Assembly: GCA_905212085.1 (NCBI GenBank)
Contig: CAJMDF010000001.1
Location: 1-64,000, forward strand
Reading direction: 5' to 3'
Length of the DNA stretch: 64,000 nucleotides
DNA from: an uncultured Clostridium sp.
GTDB taxonomy: Bacteria; Cyanobacteriota; Vampirovibrionia; Gastranaerophilales; Gastranaerophilaceae
A model generated the notes under the pieces. It was not told where the DNA came from. It saw nothing but the letters and a program-made list of their open reading frames with translations, and made no database searches. Of the stretch, positions 45,274 through 53,234 are shown piece by piece. How positions within the stretch are numbered: the first letter of the stretch is position 1; each line of letters opens with the position of its first letter. The position numbers and the translations under genes are program-made.

Positions 45274-45477
45274 TTAATTGTTGCTTAAAACTAATCTAAG
45301 AGTCGCAAGATTTTTGATTGAAAGCATAGCATGTTTGTTATGTTGACTTTCAGCGATGTTAAAAATTCTAATAATTCTTTGAATTTCTTCTAAATCTTTT
45401 CTTGATTCAATCTTATAAACATTTTTAATTGGGTCTGAAACTACAGACATCAATGTATTTAATTCCTGTTCTTTCAT
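45274..45477 (-). CDS. Small hypothetical protein
   Basis: 67 residues, helical and charged (YKIESRKDLEEIQRIIRIFNIAESQHNKHAMLSIKNLATLRLVL). AAGGAAAGAGG-like bases (rc of 45483-45496) lie before the ATG, and the facing terminator fits it as a real gene. Not recognised; no membrane segment or Cys. Confidence 0.6.
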   Translation of the reverse strand: MKEQELNTLMSVVSDPIKNVYKIESRKDLEEIQRIIRIFNIAESQHNKHAMLSIKNLATLRLVLSNN

Positions 45478-45569
45478 AAAATCTTATCCTCTTTCCTGTA
45501 TATATATAAAGGATTTTTTTATTAAGGAATTGCTTTTTTAGGGTAACGATACTTAATATTTCTTAACAA

Positions 45570-46340
45570 TTAATATCCCAAATTCTCCTTAGCCCGCTTC
45601 CATAATATATCATATTCCCTAAAATCATATTCTTCTAACGGTTTTTCCGCGAGTTCTTCCATTTTTCTGAATCTTTGCATAAATTTTTTATTAGCTTTTA
45701 ATAGAGCTTGTTCTGCGTCAATTTTATTCCATCTTGCAAGGTTTACGACTGCAAATAAAATATCACCCATTTCTTCTTCCATATGTTCTTTATTATTTTC
45801 CTGCACAGCTTCTTTAAATTCGTCAAATTCAGAGGAAATGCAAGCATATAATGATTTTTCATTTGGCCATTCAAACCCTTGTTTAACAGCTCTTTTACTG
45901 ATTTTTTGAGCACTCATTAATGCTGATTGAGATTTTGAAATACCATCCATTGCAGATTTTCTATGTGGTTTTTCTTCTTTTTTTAATTTATCCCAATTAT
46001 CAATTATATCTTGAGTCGAATTTACTTTCACATTGCCAAATACATGCGGATGACGATGTATTAGTTTTTCATTTAATCCTTTTGCGACATCGTCAAGGTT
46101 GAATTCACCTTCATCATCAGCTATTTGAGCATGCAATAAAACTTGGAGTAGTACATCGCCTAATTCTTCTTTAAGATGTTTTATATCTCCTGAATCCATA
46201 GCATCTACTGCCTCATATGCTTCTTCGAGCATGTTCGGTCTTAGGCTGTTGTGAGTTTGAGCTCTATCCCATTCGCATCCTTCCGGGGAGCGCAAAACCC
46301 TTACAGTTTCTATCAATTTATCTAAATTTTCATATCCCAT
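45570..46340 (-). CDS. mazG: Nucleoside triphosphate pyrophosphohydrolase MazG
   Basis: 256 residues, two MazG domains. The first has CEWDRAQTHNSLRPNMLEEAYEAVDAMDSGD...LKEELGDVLLQVLLHA (EExxE...ExxD metal ligands); the second has FDEFKEAVQ...EEEMGDILFAVVNLARW. The length fits E. coli MazG. It hydrolyses (d)NTPs and may clear damaged nucleotides or lower ppGpp. It stands alone with its own start behind AAAAGGGG. Confidence 0.95.
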   Translation of the reverse strand: MGYENLDKLIETVRVLRSPEGCEWDRAQTHNSLRPNMLEEAYEAVDAMDSGDIKHLKEELGDVLLQVLLHAQIADDEGEFNLDDVAKGLNEKLIHRHPHVFGNVKVNSTQDIIDNWDKLKKEEKPHRKSAMDGISKSQSALMSAQKISKRAVKQGFEWPNEKSLYACISSEFDEFKEAVQENNKEHMEEEMGDILFAVVNLARWNKIDAEQALLKANKKFMQRFRKMEELAEKPLEEYDFREYDILWKRAKENLGY

Positions 46341-46478
46341 TTTTTTCCCCTTTTAGAATTGATTTTACAACTAAAGTATAAGAAATTCAAATAAGAATAC
46401 ATCAAAAGGTTGAGCCATATTTTTTTTGATAATGATATTCTATAAAAGTCGATAAAGTTATACGAAAGGATATTAACA

Positions 46479-46997
46479 ATGGCAAATTTATCAATCCCAT
46501 CTATTCGTGAAAGACTTTTTAATACAAGTAAGCACGAAACAAACACTCAAAGAAATTCAAATTCAACAAATCCTTTTGCAGCATCTTCTTTCAAAGGAAA
46601 TGTATTAACTGCAGATGTGTTTGAATCTTCTAACAAAAAAAATGACAACAATATTAGCTTTACAGGAAAGTTAAAAGCTAGTGCGTTGGTAGGCTCAATT
46701 TCTGGTATCGGTGAAAGATTCCATAATATGATTGAATCTGCAAAAGCTTTTGGCAACAGAATGAAAGATAGCATCGTAAATGGCTGGAATAAGTTAAATG
46801 AAGTTGAAATTTCTTTCGCTCCTGCTAAGGAAAAGGCTATTTCTATGTTTAATTCTGTTAAGGAAACATTAGGAACCTCTGTTACTGATTTGATCTCGTC
46901 AGGAGTATCTGCTAAATCAGTTTCAAAAATGGAAGATATGACAGCAGCTAGACAATTAGCAACTGATAAAATTGCGCTATGGGAAGCTTCTGTATAA
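46479..46997 (+). CDS. Lineage-type protein with two S-F-x-G motifs
   Basis: 172 residues, not recognised. Asn/Ser-rich leader with SSFKG (36-40) and NISFTG (58-63), then a helical region (NRMKDSIVNGWNKLNEVEISFAPAKEKAISMFNSVKE). It is the only protein here with two copies of the leader motif, 22 residues apart. AAAGGA lies before the ATG and TAGGAGG links it to the next gene after 19 bases. No membrane segment. Confidence 0.7.
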   Translation: MANLSIPSIRERLFNTSKHETNTQRNSNSTNPFAASSFKGNVLTADVFESSNKKNDNNISFTGKLKASALVGSISGIGERFHNMIESAKAFGNRMKDSIVNGWNKLNEVEISFAPAKEKAISMFNSVKETLGTSVTDLISSGVSAKSVSKMEDMTAARQLATDKIALWEASV

Positions 46998-47016
46998 GTA
47001 GGAGGAGAGAAAGTAA

Positions 47017-47388
47017 ATGGTAGATAAAAAAATAGTAAAAGATGTTGCAAATATAATTGAAGGATTAGGACTTAATCAAAATCCTGAAACAATTTCTATT
47101 CTAGAAGATGTTGGTACAAATTCTAAAATAGATGCAATTAGAGAAATGACTGCTCGTGCATTAGTAAAGAAGAATATGCATGATTCTTTGAAAGTAGTTA
47201 TTACTAACAAAGGAAAAGGTATAAATGATATGTCAACAGTTGTTGCAATGAGCACAATTAATGAACTCTTATCATTAAATGACAAGTCAGAAGCTATGAA
47301 AATATTAGAAGATACAGTAAATGATCATTCTGATGAGGAAGTAAGAGACAACGCGCGTTCAGTGAAAGCTTTAATGGCACTTTCATAA
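47017..47388 (+). CDS. Small helical-repeat protein of unknown function
   Basis: 123 residues, all helical: IIEGLGLNQNPETISILEDVGTNSKIDAIREMTARALVKKN, then a second repeat-like unit AMKILEDTVNDHSDEEVRDNARSVKALM. The spacing resembles HEAT-like repeats. A very strong ribosome-binding site (GGAGGAG) precedes the ATG, and a terminator follows. It is probably cotranscribed with the two-motif protein before it and may be its partner or chaperone; that is a guess from position and size. Confidence 0.7.
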   Translation: MVDKKIVKDVANIIEGLGLNQNPETISILEDVGTNSKIDAIREMTARALVKKNMHDSLKVVITNKGKGINDMSTVVAMSTINELLSLNDKSEAMKILEDTVNDHSDEEVRDNARSVKALMALS

Positions 47389-47435
47389 AATAGCGCGGCA
47401 AACAAAATATATTAAATTTGCCAGATTTCATATAT

Positions 47436-47467
47436 AAAAAAATCGCCTGATTATAAGGCGATTTTTT
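47436..47467 (+). terminator. Rho-independent terminator
   Basis: AAAAAATCGCC / GGCGATTTTTT arms with a 9-base loop and a T-run close the preceding two-gene unit. Confidence 0.9.
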
Positions 47468-47529
47468 ATTGAAATATTAATAAAAAATTGATATAATCAT
47501 CAATGTGATAAAAATGAAAGGAGCTAGGA

Positions 47530-48422
47530 ATGAAAAGATTTGAAGTCGAGCAGGTACAAAAGTCATACAAATTTGCAGATAATTGTGTAAAAGTGTCTAC
47601 CTGCCAAGCAGTCGGGGGGGGGGCAGTTTAAAGCTTGTTACAAAAGCCTTTCATGGGTTATGTAAAAATTTACTATCGGATCAATCAGTACGATTTGGAT
47701 TTACTTTAGCGGAAGTATTAATAACTATAGGCATAATAGGTATAGTTGCTGCAATGACTTTACCTTCTCTTATTTCAAATTATAGAAAAAAGCAATATGT
47801 CTCTCAATTAAAGGTTGCTTATTCTTTATTATATAGTATGTCTAGAGACATAATGTCAGAGTCAGATACAACCAGTTGGAAAGATACTTTATTAATATCT
47901 GAATTAAAAGAAAATTTAGGTGATATTGGAAATAGTAATTGGTCATCTCAAGTAAAAAAGCCTGAATATAAAGATATTGTGTATAAGTATCTAAATAAAT
48001 CTATGAAAATAGTTCAAGTATCCACATGCAATGGTGATGAGTGTGATTATTCTTATTTGAATGTCCCATCTCAAAAAGGTTCTCATTCCGGTTTGTATTT
48101 ATTTAAGTTAGCAAATGGTATTGTTATGGAATTTAGATTTTTTACAGAGGAAAATAGCTCAAATATGGGGTATGTTAATGTTGATGTAAATGGATTTAAA
48201 AGACCAAATCAATTGGGGCGAGATATATTTCAATTTTATTTTTGGGATGATGGTTCTGTAGTTCCTTGTGGGGCTCAAGCCTTAGCAGTAAAATCGACTC
48301 AAAAACAAGACTATTGGAGGGAAGATAATTCTTATGCTTGGTCTAATTGCTCTGTGTCAAAGACTTCTTATGGACAAGGCTGTACAGGTAGAGTTTTAGA
48401 AGAAGATGCTATGTTATATTAA
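47530..48422 (+). CDS. Type IV prepilin-like protein, reading frame broken by a G10 tract (candidate phase-variable gene)
   Basis: The ATG at 47530 has AAAGGAGC 8 bases upstream and opens MKRFEVEQVQKSYKFADN; after 28 codons it meets G10 (47614-47623) and stops at TAA five codons later. With eleven or eight G the frame joins the pilin: GGGGSLKLV...RFGFTLAEVLITIG-IIGIVAAMTLPSLISN, cut site G|F. The globular part has V-D-V-N-G-F-K-R-P-N-Q-L-G-R-D-I-F and several Cys. At G10 the pilin frame itself is open only from a TTG at 47583, which lacks a ribosome-binding site. The 'on' leader would be about 58 residues. Same situation as 4571-5376. Confidence 0.8.
47614..47623. repeat. G10 homopolymer tract inside a prepilin leader
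   Basis: Ten G within TCGGGGGGGGGGCA (47612-47625), identical in sequence and plus-strand orientation to 5338-5351 although the two genes face opposite ways. Confidence 0.95.
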
Positions 48423-48464
48423 TAAGATATTCTATATTTTATAATTTTTATCTAATAATATTCT

Positions 48465-48495
48465 AAAAAAGGCTCCTTTTTAGGAGCCTTTTTTA
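48465..48495. terminator. Bidirectional hairpin terminator
   Basis: AAAAAAGGCTCC / GGAGCCTTTTTT arms with a short loop lie between the convergent prepilin and aminotransferase genes. Confidence 0.9.
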
Positions 48496-48497
48496 GT

Positions 48498-49748
48498 TTA
48501 ATTAAAAGTAAATCCGTCAGCTTTAAATCTGTCTATTACCTCTTGCAATTGTTCATCTGAACATACAAATGATAATCTAAAGAAGCCTTCACCGTGATTT
48601 CCAAATGCGTTACCGGGAACTAGTACTACACCTGATGTTTTTAAGACATCTTCGCAGAATTTGAATGCGGAATCATATCTTTTTGGAATCGGTAGCCATA
48701 GATAGAATGTTGTGTGAGGGACTGTTTTTTCATCAATTGGCCAGCCAAGTTCTTTGAAGCCTTTTACCATAATTGCTTGTTTTTTTGCATAGCCTTTATT
48801 TCTTTCTTCTATGTATTTATCGCCTTCTTCTGAATTAAGAATTTCCGCGCAAGCTTTTTGTAATGCCTTGAAAATCCCGTTGTCAATAGTTGATTTGCCT
48901 TTGCCAAAACGTTGTACAACTTCTTTATTCCCGCAGACCCAGCCTAATCTCCAGCCTGTGATTGCATAAGGTTTTGAAAAACTGTAAAATTCAATACCGA
49001 TATCTTTTGCACCATCTAATTCAAATATACTGAATGGTTTTTCTTCTTCTGTGAAATACATATCGCAATATGCTGCATCTGATACAAGCAGAATGTCATA
49101 TTTTTTACAAAAATTGATAACTGATTGTACATATTCTCTTGAGGTAGAAGTTCCAAGCGGGTTATTAGGGTAGTTTATAAACAGTGCTTTAATATTTTCT
49201 GGTTTGTAGCCATCTTTAATTATTTGGTGATAAATTTTTTCAACATCAGGTTTGTAATTATTTTCTTGAGTTAGAGGCATTGGGTATGCTTTAGCTCCGG
49301 AACATTGAATAAATTGTAAATAGGAAGCGTAGCAAGGATCAGGTACCATAATGACATCTTTTTCAAATTCTTCATGTTTTGGAGTTGTAATAAATCTTAC
49401 TAAGTTTGCGATACCTTCTTTTGAACCTACAAGTGAGAATATTTCTGTTTCAGGGTCAAGATCCACCCCAAAACGATTTTTCATTCTTTGAGCTATTGCT
49501 TTTCTAAGGTATGGTTCTCCTTTGGGTGTTGAATACATATGAATACCGTCTTCATCAAGAATTTCTTTTAATCTGTTTAAAAGTGCTGCAGGAGGGTTTG
49601 CAGTAGGTGCTCCCATTGATAATGATATTGGAGCTCTGTTTTTTGCAATAAGTTCGTCTTTTAGTTTAGCTGTTTGTTCCTTTAATCTAAACATAATATA
49701 TGTCTCAAGTGACATTACTTCTTTGTTGAATAATCTTTCTATATTCAT
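48498..49748 (-). CDS. PLP aminotransferase class I, LL-diaminopimelate aminotransferase-like
   Basis: 416 residues. PLP-binding segments: LVGSKEGIANL, NYPNNPLGT (192-200), SDAAYCDM (D224, Y227), the Schiff-base Lys in SFSKPYAITGWRLGW (K259), and a C-terminal GFFRLSFVC with the substrate Arg. The stretch DEDGIHMYSTPKGEPYLRKAIAQRMKNRFGVDLDPETEI is like DapL of the second type. With lysA at 33488 it may make DAP for wall and lysine. Aspartate or alanine aminotransferase is the alternative. It is 11 bases after mlaF on the same strand. Confidence 0.82.
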   Translation of the reverse strand: MNIERLFNKEVMSLETYIMFRLKEQTAKLKDELIAKNRAPISLSMGAPTANPPAALLNRLKEILDEDGIHMYSTPKGEPYLRKAIAQRMKNRFGVDLDPETEIFSLVGSKEGIANLVRFITTPKHEEFEKDVIMVPDPCYASYLQFIQCSGAKAYPMPLTQENNYKPDVEKIYHQIIKDGYKPENIKALFINYPNNPLGTSTSREYVQSVINFCKKYDILLVSDAAYCDMYFTEEEKPFSIFELDGAKDIGIEFYSFSKPYAITGWRLGWVCGNKEVVQRFGKGKSTIDNGIFKALQKACAEILNSEEGDKYIEERNKGYAKKQAIMVKGFKELGWPIDEKTVPHTTFYLWLPIPKRYDSAFKFCEDVLKTSGVVLVPGNAFGNHGEGFFRLSFVCSDEQLQEVIDRFKADGFTFN

Positions 49749-49759
49749 ATTTCCCTTCC

Positions 49760-50485
49760 TTAACTTTCTGTGATCATTTGCATAGGGCCTTCTAATGATG
49801 CTGTAACGAATTGTTTTGTGTATTCGTTGTCTTGTCGCATCATTTCTTCCGGGGTTCCTTCAAAAACAATTTTCCCTTGGTAAAGCATAATTAATTTATC
49901 TGCGGTTCTGTTAATTGTAGACATCTGGTGAGTAACAACAACGGAAGCTGCATTTGTTTCATCTTTCAAGCGAACAATATAATCTTCAATCAGAGTTGAT
50001 GAAATCGGATCTAATCCTGCAGTCGGTTCATCATAAAGTATTGAATTAGGTTCTGTCACAATCGCACGAGCAAAGCTTACCCTTTTTTGCATACCGCCTG
50101 ACAATTCTGACGGGAATTTGTTTTCAATACCTTTTAGTCCTACTAGTTCTAATTTTTCTGCTACAATATTTCTTATTTCTTTTTCGGTGTATTTTTTTCT
50201 TAAATCTTTTCTTTCATGTAGTGCAAATGCAATATTATCAGCTACATTTAGAGAGTCAAACAGGGCTGAGTATTGAAAAACCATTGCGATGTCACCTTTT
50301 GAAGTGATTATTTCTCCGCTGTCGGGGGTTAAAAGTCCGCATATAAGTTTAAGAATTGTACTTTTCCCTGACCCTGAAAATCCTACAATTGCAAGAGTCT
50401 CTCCGTTTTCTACTTTAAAAGATACGTTATCAATTACTCTTTTATCATCAAATGTTTTTATTAAATTTTTTACTTCTATACTCAT
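49760..50485 (-). CDS. MlaF-type ABC transporter ATP-binding protein
   Basis: 241 residues. Walker A GFSGSGKST, signature LSGGMQKRVSFARA, Walker B ILYDEPTAGLDP and the switch His in VVVTHQM. The closest group by feel is MlaF/Ttg2A, which energises retrograde or anterograde phospholipid transport between the membranes of diderms. It follows the MlaE-type permease by 21 bases. The MCE-domain partner (MlaD) is not in the window. Confidence 0.9.
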   Translation of the reverse strand: MSIEVKNLIKTFDDKRVIDNVSFKVENGETLAIVGFSGSGKSTILKLICGLLTPDSGEIITSKGDIAMVFQYSALFDSLNVADNIAFALHERKDLRKKYTEKEIRNIVAEKLELVGLKGIENKFPSELSGGMQKRVSFARAIVTEPNSILYDEPTAGLDPISSTLIEDYIVRLKDETNAASVVVTHQMSTINRTADKLIMLYQGKIVFEGTPEEMMRQDNEYTKQFVTASLEGPMQMITES

Positions 50486-50506
50486 TATGTTAAAATTTTA
50501 CCTCTA

Positions 50507-51316
50507 TTAAAAGAAAAATGCTATAGCAAATATCATATCCCATATTACAATTGCAACAAAAGACCATACAACAGATTTTGTTGTAGCTTCCCCGACTCCT
50601 TTTGCTCCACCTTTTGCGTAATATCCGCAAGAGCAGCTGATTAAAGATATTGTTCCTCCGAAAAATAAAGCTTTTAAAAGGCACACACCTAAATCTTTCA
50701 TGTAAATACCAAGCCAAGCAGAGTCAAAAAATGCTCGATAGCCGAGTCCTGCTGTTAATTTTGCTGTGACAGCCCCAGCCAGAACTCCGACAGTTGATGC
50801 AATTACAACAATTGGGGGCATCATAATTAATCCTGCTAAAATTCTTGGTACAAATAAATAATTAATCGGATTAACTTTTAAAACTTCAATTGCATCTATT
50901 TGTTCAGTTACTCTCATTGTTGCAATTTCAGAAGCTAATGATGAGCCAATCATTGAAATTATTGCAAAGCCTGACATAATTACTCCTACTTCTCTTACTA
51001 TAAGAATAGTCATTAAAAGCCCGACAAAATTGCTTCCGCCTTGTTTTACCATTTCTAATGCAACTTGTGATGCAACGATTACAGAGGTCATTCCGACAAT
51101 AGATAAAGTGATAGGTAATGATGTTACACCAAACCTATGGCATTGTTCAATTAGTTCTTTTTTATCAATTTGTCCTTTGAGTAAGCATTTTATTACATCA
51201 ATTCCGTTAAGTGTTATTTTGCCGAGAGTGTCAAGAAATTCTTCAAATTCTTTGAACATTCCGGTAAATATCTTATATGTAGCTGATTGTTTGTAATATT
51301 TTTGTAGACTGCCCAT
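50507..51316 (-). CDS. MlaE-type phospholipid ABC permease
   Basis: 269 residues from the ATG at 51316. Five or six membrane helices and the family stretch GSSLASEIATMRVTEQIDAIEVLKVNPINYLFVPRILAG mark MlaE/DUF140. It pairs with the ATPase that follows. The start was chosen because a full promoter (-35 ATGCAA on plus at 51346-51351, 17-base spacer, TATAAT) would begin transcription exactly at this ATG; the in-frame TTG at 51331 would lie inside the promoter. It diverges from padR, a likely regulator. Confidence 0.9.
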   Translation of the reverse strand: MGSLQKYYKQSATYKIFTGMFKEFEEFLDTLGKITLNGIDVIKCLLKGQIDKKELIEQCHRFGVTSLPITLSIVGMTSVIVASQVALEMVKQGGSNFVGLLMTILIVREVGVIMSGFAIISMIGSSLASEIATMRVTEQIDAIEVLKVNPINYLFVPRILAGLIMMPPIVVIASTVGVLAGAVTAKLTAGLGYRAFFDSAWLGIYMKDLGVCLLKALFFGGTISLISCSCGYYAKGGAKGVGEATTKSVVWSFVAIVIWDMIFAIAFFF

Positions 51317-51322
51317 TCCTGA

Positions 51323-51351
51323 ATTATACAAAAAATTTTTGATTAATGCAA
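51323..51351 (-). promoter_or_regulatory. Promoter of mlaEF, placed for leaderless transcription
   Basis: On the minus strand: TTGCAT (51351-51346), 17-base spacer, TATAAT (51328-51323), then 6 bases to the ATG at 51316. No ribosome-binding site follows. Distance predicts +1 at the A of ATG. Confidence 0.6.
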
Positions 51352-51384
51352 TTTATGTTGAAATATTATGAGTATTTTATATGT

Positions 51385-51413
51385 TTGATAAACAGTGTAA
51401 TTTGTGATATTCT
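51385..51413 (+). promoter_or_regulatory. Promoter of padR, placed for leaderless transcription
   Basis: TTGATA (51385-51390), 17-base spacer, TATTCT (51408-51413) with an upstream TGTGA, then 6 bases to the ATG at 51420. No ribosome-binding site. A mirror arrangement to the mlaE promoter 70 bases away, leaving a short shared region where PadR could bind both. Confidence 0.6.
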
Positions 51414-51419
51414 TCAAAT

Positions 51420-51944
51420 ATGATTGAACTCTTAATTTTATATGTTTTGTTGAAAAGAGATTTGACGATGTATGCTATTCAAAAGCGTATTGAAGATAAT
51501 TTCGCTCCATTTACAAAACCAAGTTTTGGTGCTTTGAAACCTGCTTTAAGACGTCTGGAAGATAAGCAATGTTTGACTTCAAGAAAAAGTATGTCTGAAG
51601 GTGGAAAATTATCTGTGTATTATGAAATTTCAAAAAATGGTATTGCAGAATTAAAACGTTTGGTACTTGAAGACTTGAGTGATAATCCATTGCAATTTCT
51701 ATCAAATGCAAGAGTAAAACTTTCTTGTGCTGATTGTTTGGATTCCGCTGAAAGAAAAAGATTGTTTTTCTCAATCAAATCTCGTGCGATGCAATTTAAA
51801 CTTGCAGCTCAAAATATTTTAAATGATGAGTATAGTCATATAAATTTTTATCAAAAAATTGTGTTAGATAATGCCCTTTGTGAATTTTCGAATTTTATAG
51901 TTATAATTGAAGGACTGGAGAAAGATAATGCCAGCAATTGTTAA
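51420..51944 (+). CDS. PadR-family transcriptional regulator
   Basis: 174 residues. Winged-helix N-terminus (LLILYVLLKRDLTMYAIQKRIEDNFAPFTKPSFGALKPALRRLEDKQCLTSRKS...YYEISKNGIAELKRLV) is classic PadR, followed by an acidic helical C-terminal dimer/effector region (about 90-174). It diverges from the mlaEF genes and probably regulates them and itself. It overlaps the DUF512 gene by 17 bases. Confidence 0.9.
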   Translation: MIELLILYVLLKRDLTMYAIQKRIEDNFAPFTKPSFGALKPALRRLEDKQCLTSRKSMSEGGKLSVYYEISKNGIAELKRLVLEDLSDNPLQFLSNARVKLSCADCLDSAERKRLFFSIKSRAMQFKLAAQNILNDEYSHINFYQKIVLDNALCEFSNFIVIIEGLEKDNASNC

Positions 51945-53196
51945 TGGAGTAGTCGAAGGATCTATAGCTGAAGAATTAGGTATTGAAAAAGGTGATGAAA
52001 TTTTGTCAATCGATAATTCTAAAATGATTGATATGATTGATTATAATTTTTTGTGTAAATCTGATTTTTTGACATTAGAAATTAAAAAGATAAATGGCGA
52101 GATTGAAGAAATTGAGCTTGAAAAAGACTTTGATGAAGAATTAGGGATTATTTTTGAAAGTGCTGTATTTGACAGAGTAAAACCTTGTCTTAATCATTGT
52201 ATTTTTTGCTTTGTTGATCAACAGCCAAAAGGATTGAGAGAAACTCTTTATGTAAAAGATGATGATTACAGATTATCTTATTTGCAAGGAACTTATATTA
52301 CTTTAACAAATTTATCTGAAGATGATAAAGAGCGCATTAAAAGAATGCATTTAGGCCCTTTTTATGTTTCTGTTCATACTACGAATCCTGAATTAAGAGT
52401 AAAAATGCTTAAAAATCCTAATGCTGGTAAGGCTTTAGAAAATTTAAAATGGTTTAGAAAAAATAAAATTCCGTTTCATGCTCAAATTGTTTTGTGCCCA
52501 GGATATAATGATGGCACTGAATTAGAAAGAACTCTTTCTGATTTGTCAGAACTTAAAAATACTGTGTTGTCCGTTGCAATTGTTCCAGTTGGGATTACTC
52601 AGTTCCGAAAAGAAGGGTTAAGGCAGGTTGATAAAAAATGTGCAGAAGAAACTATAAAAATTGCTTCAAAATATAAACGTGTATGCTGCTCTGATGAATT
52701 TTTCTTACTAGCAGGACAGGATATTCCTCCAACTAAGTATTATGGGAATTTTAATCAATTGGAAGATGGTGTTGGATCTATCAGAATCTTACTTGATGAT
52801 TTTAAATCAAGAAAATTGCCTAAAAAGATTAAAACTCCATTGAAATTGTCGTTTGCGACTAGTTATGCTGCCAAGTATGCAATAGATAAAATCGCAGAAA
52901 AATTAAATAAAATAAAAAATTTATCTGTAATGGTAAACCCTGTAAAGTCTGATTATTGGGGACAAGATATTACTGTTGCAGGATTAATTACAACAGATGA
53001 TTTGATTAAAACCGTTAAAAATATTGATGCAGATATTGTGATAATTCCATCTGTTATGCTAAGACCTTATTCTGAGGATTTCCTTGATGGTAAGAATTTG
53101 GCTTACGTCAAAGAAAAAACAGGAAAAGAATTTTTTGTTGTAAAAAATATTTATTCAATGGGTGAAATTGTTGATTATTTAAAAAGGATACAGTAG
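51928..53196 (+). CDS. DUF512-type PDZ / radical-SAM-like protein
   Basis: 422 residues from the ATG at 51928 (GGAG 9 bases upstream). A PDZ-like start (VVEGSIAEELGIEKGDEILSIDN) is followed by C-L-N-H-C-I-F-C (C87, C91, C94), a CX3CX2C radical SAM cluster site, then a TIM-barrel-like region (FYVSVHTTNPELRVKMLKNP) and a C-terminal DUF512 domain ending in GEIVDYLK. The family is widespread in Cyanobacteria and Firmicutes with unknown substrate. It sits directly behind padR and may share its control. Confidence 0.9.
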   Translation: MPAIVNGVVEGSIAEELGIEKGDEILSIDNSKMIDMIDYNFLCKSDFLTLEIKKINGEIEEIELEKDFDEELGIIFESAVFDRVKPCLNHCIFCFVDQQPKGLRETLYVKDDDYRLSYLQGTYITLTNLSEDDKERIKRMHLGPFYVSVHTTNPELRVKMLKNPNAGKALENLKWFRKNKIPFHAQIVLCPGYNDGTELERTLSDLSELKNTVLSVAIVPVGITQFRKEGLRQVDKKCAEETIKIASKYKRVCCSDEFFLLAGQDIPPTKYYGNFNQLEDGVGSIRILLDDFKSRKLPKKIKTPLKLSFATSYAAKYAIDKIAEKLNKIKNLSVMVNPVKSDYWGQDITVAGLITTDDLIKTVKNIDADIVIIPSVMLRPYSEDFLDGKNLAYVKEKTGKEFFVVKNIYSMGEIVDYLKRIQ

Positions 53197-53231
53197 ATAA
53201 AAAAAAGCTCCTTTTTAAAGGAGCTTTTTTA
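53196..53231. terminator. Bidirectional hairpin terminator
   Basis: AAAAAAGCTCCTTT / AAAGGAGCTTTTTT arms lie between the convergent DUF512 and glnA genes. Confidence 0.9.
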
Positions 53232-53234
53232 TGA

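Noticed and set aside
47583..47613. TTG at 47583 as the real start of the second prepilin
   Set aside because: It keeps the frame open at G10 but has no ribosome-binding site, whereas the ATG at 47530 has a strong one. Kept only as an alternative.
48498..49748. Naming the aminotransferase dapL outright
   Set aside because: Class I aminotransferases are hard to tell apart by eye; only a DapL-like label is supported.
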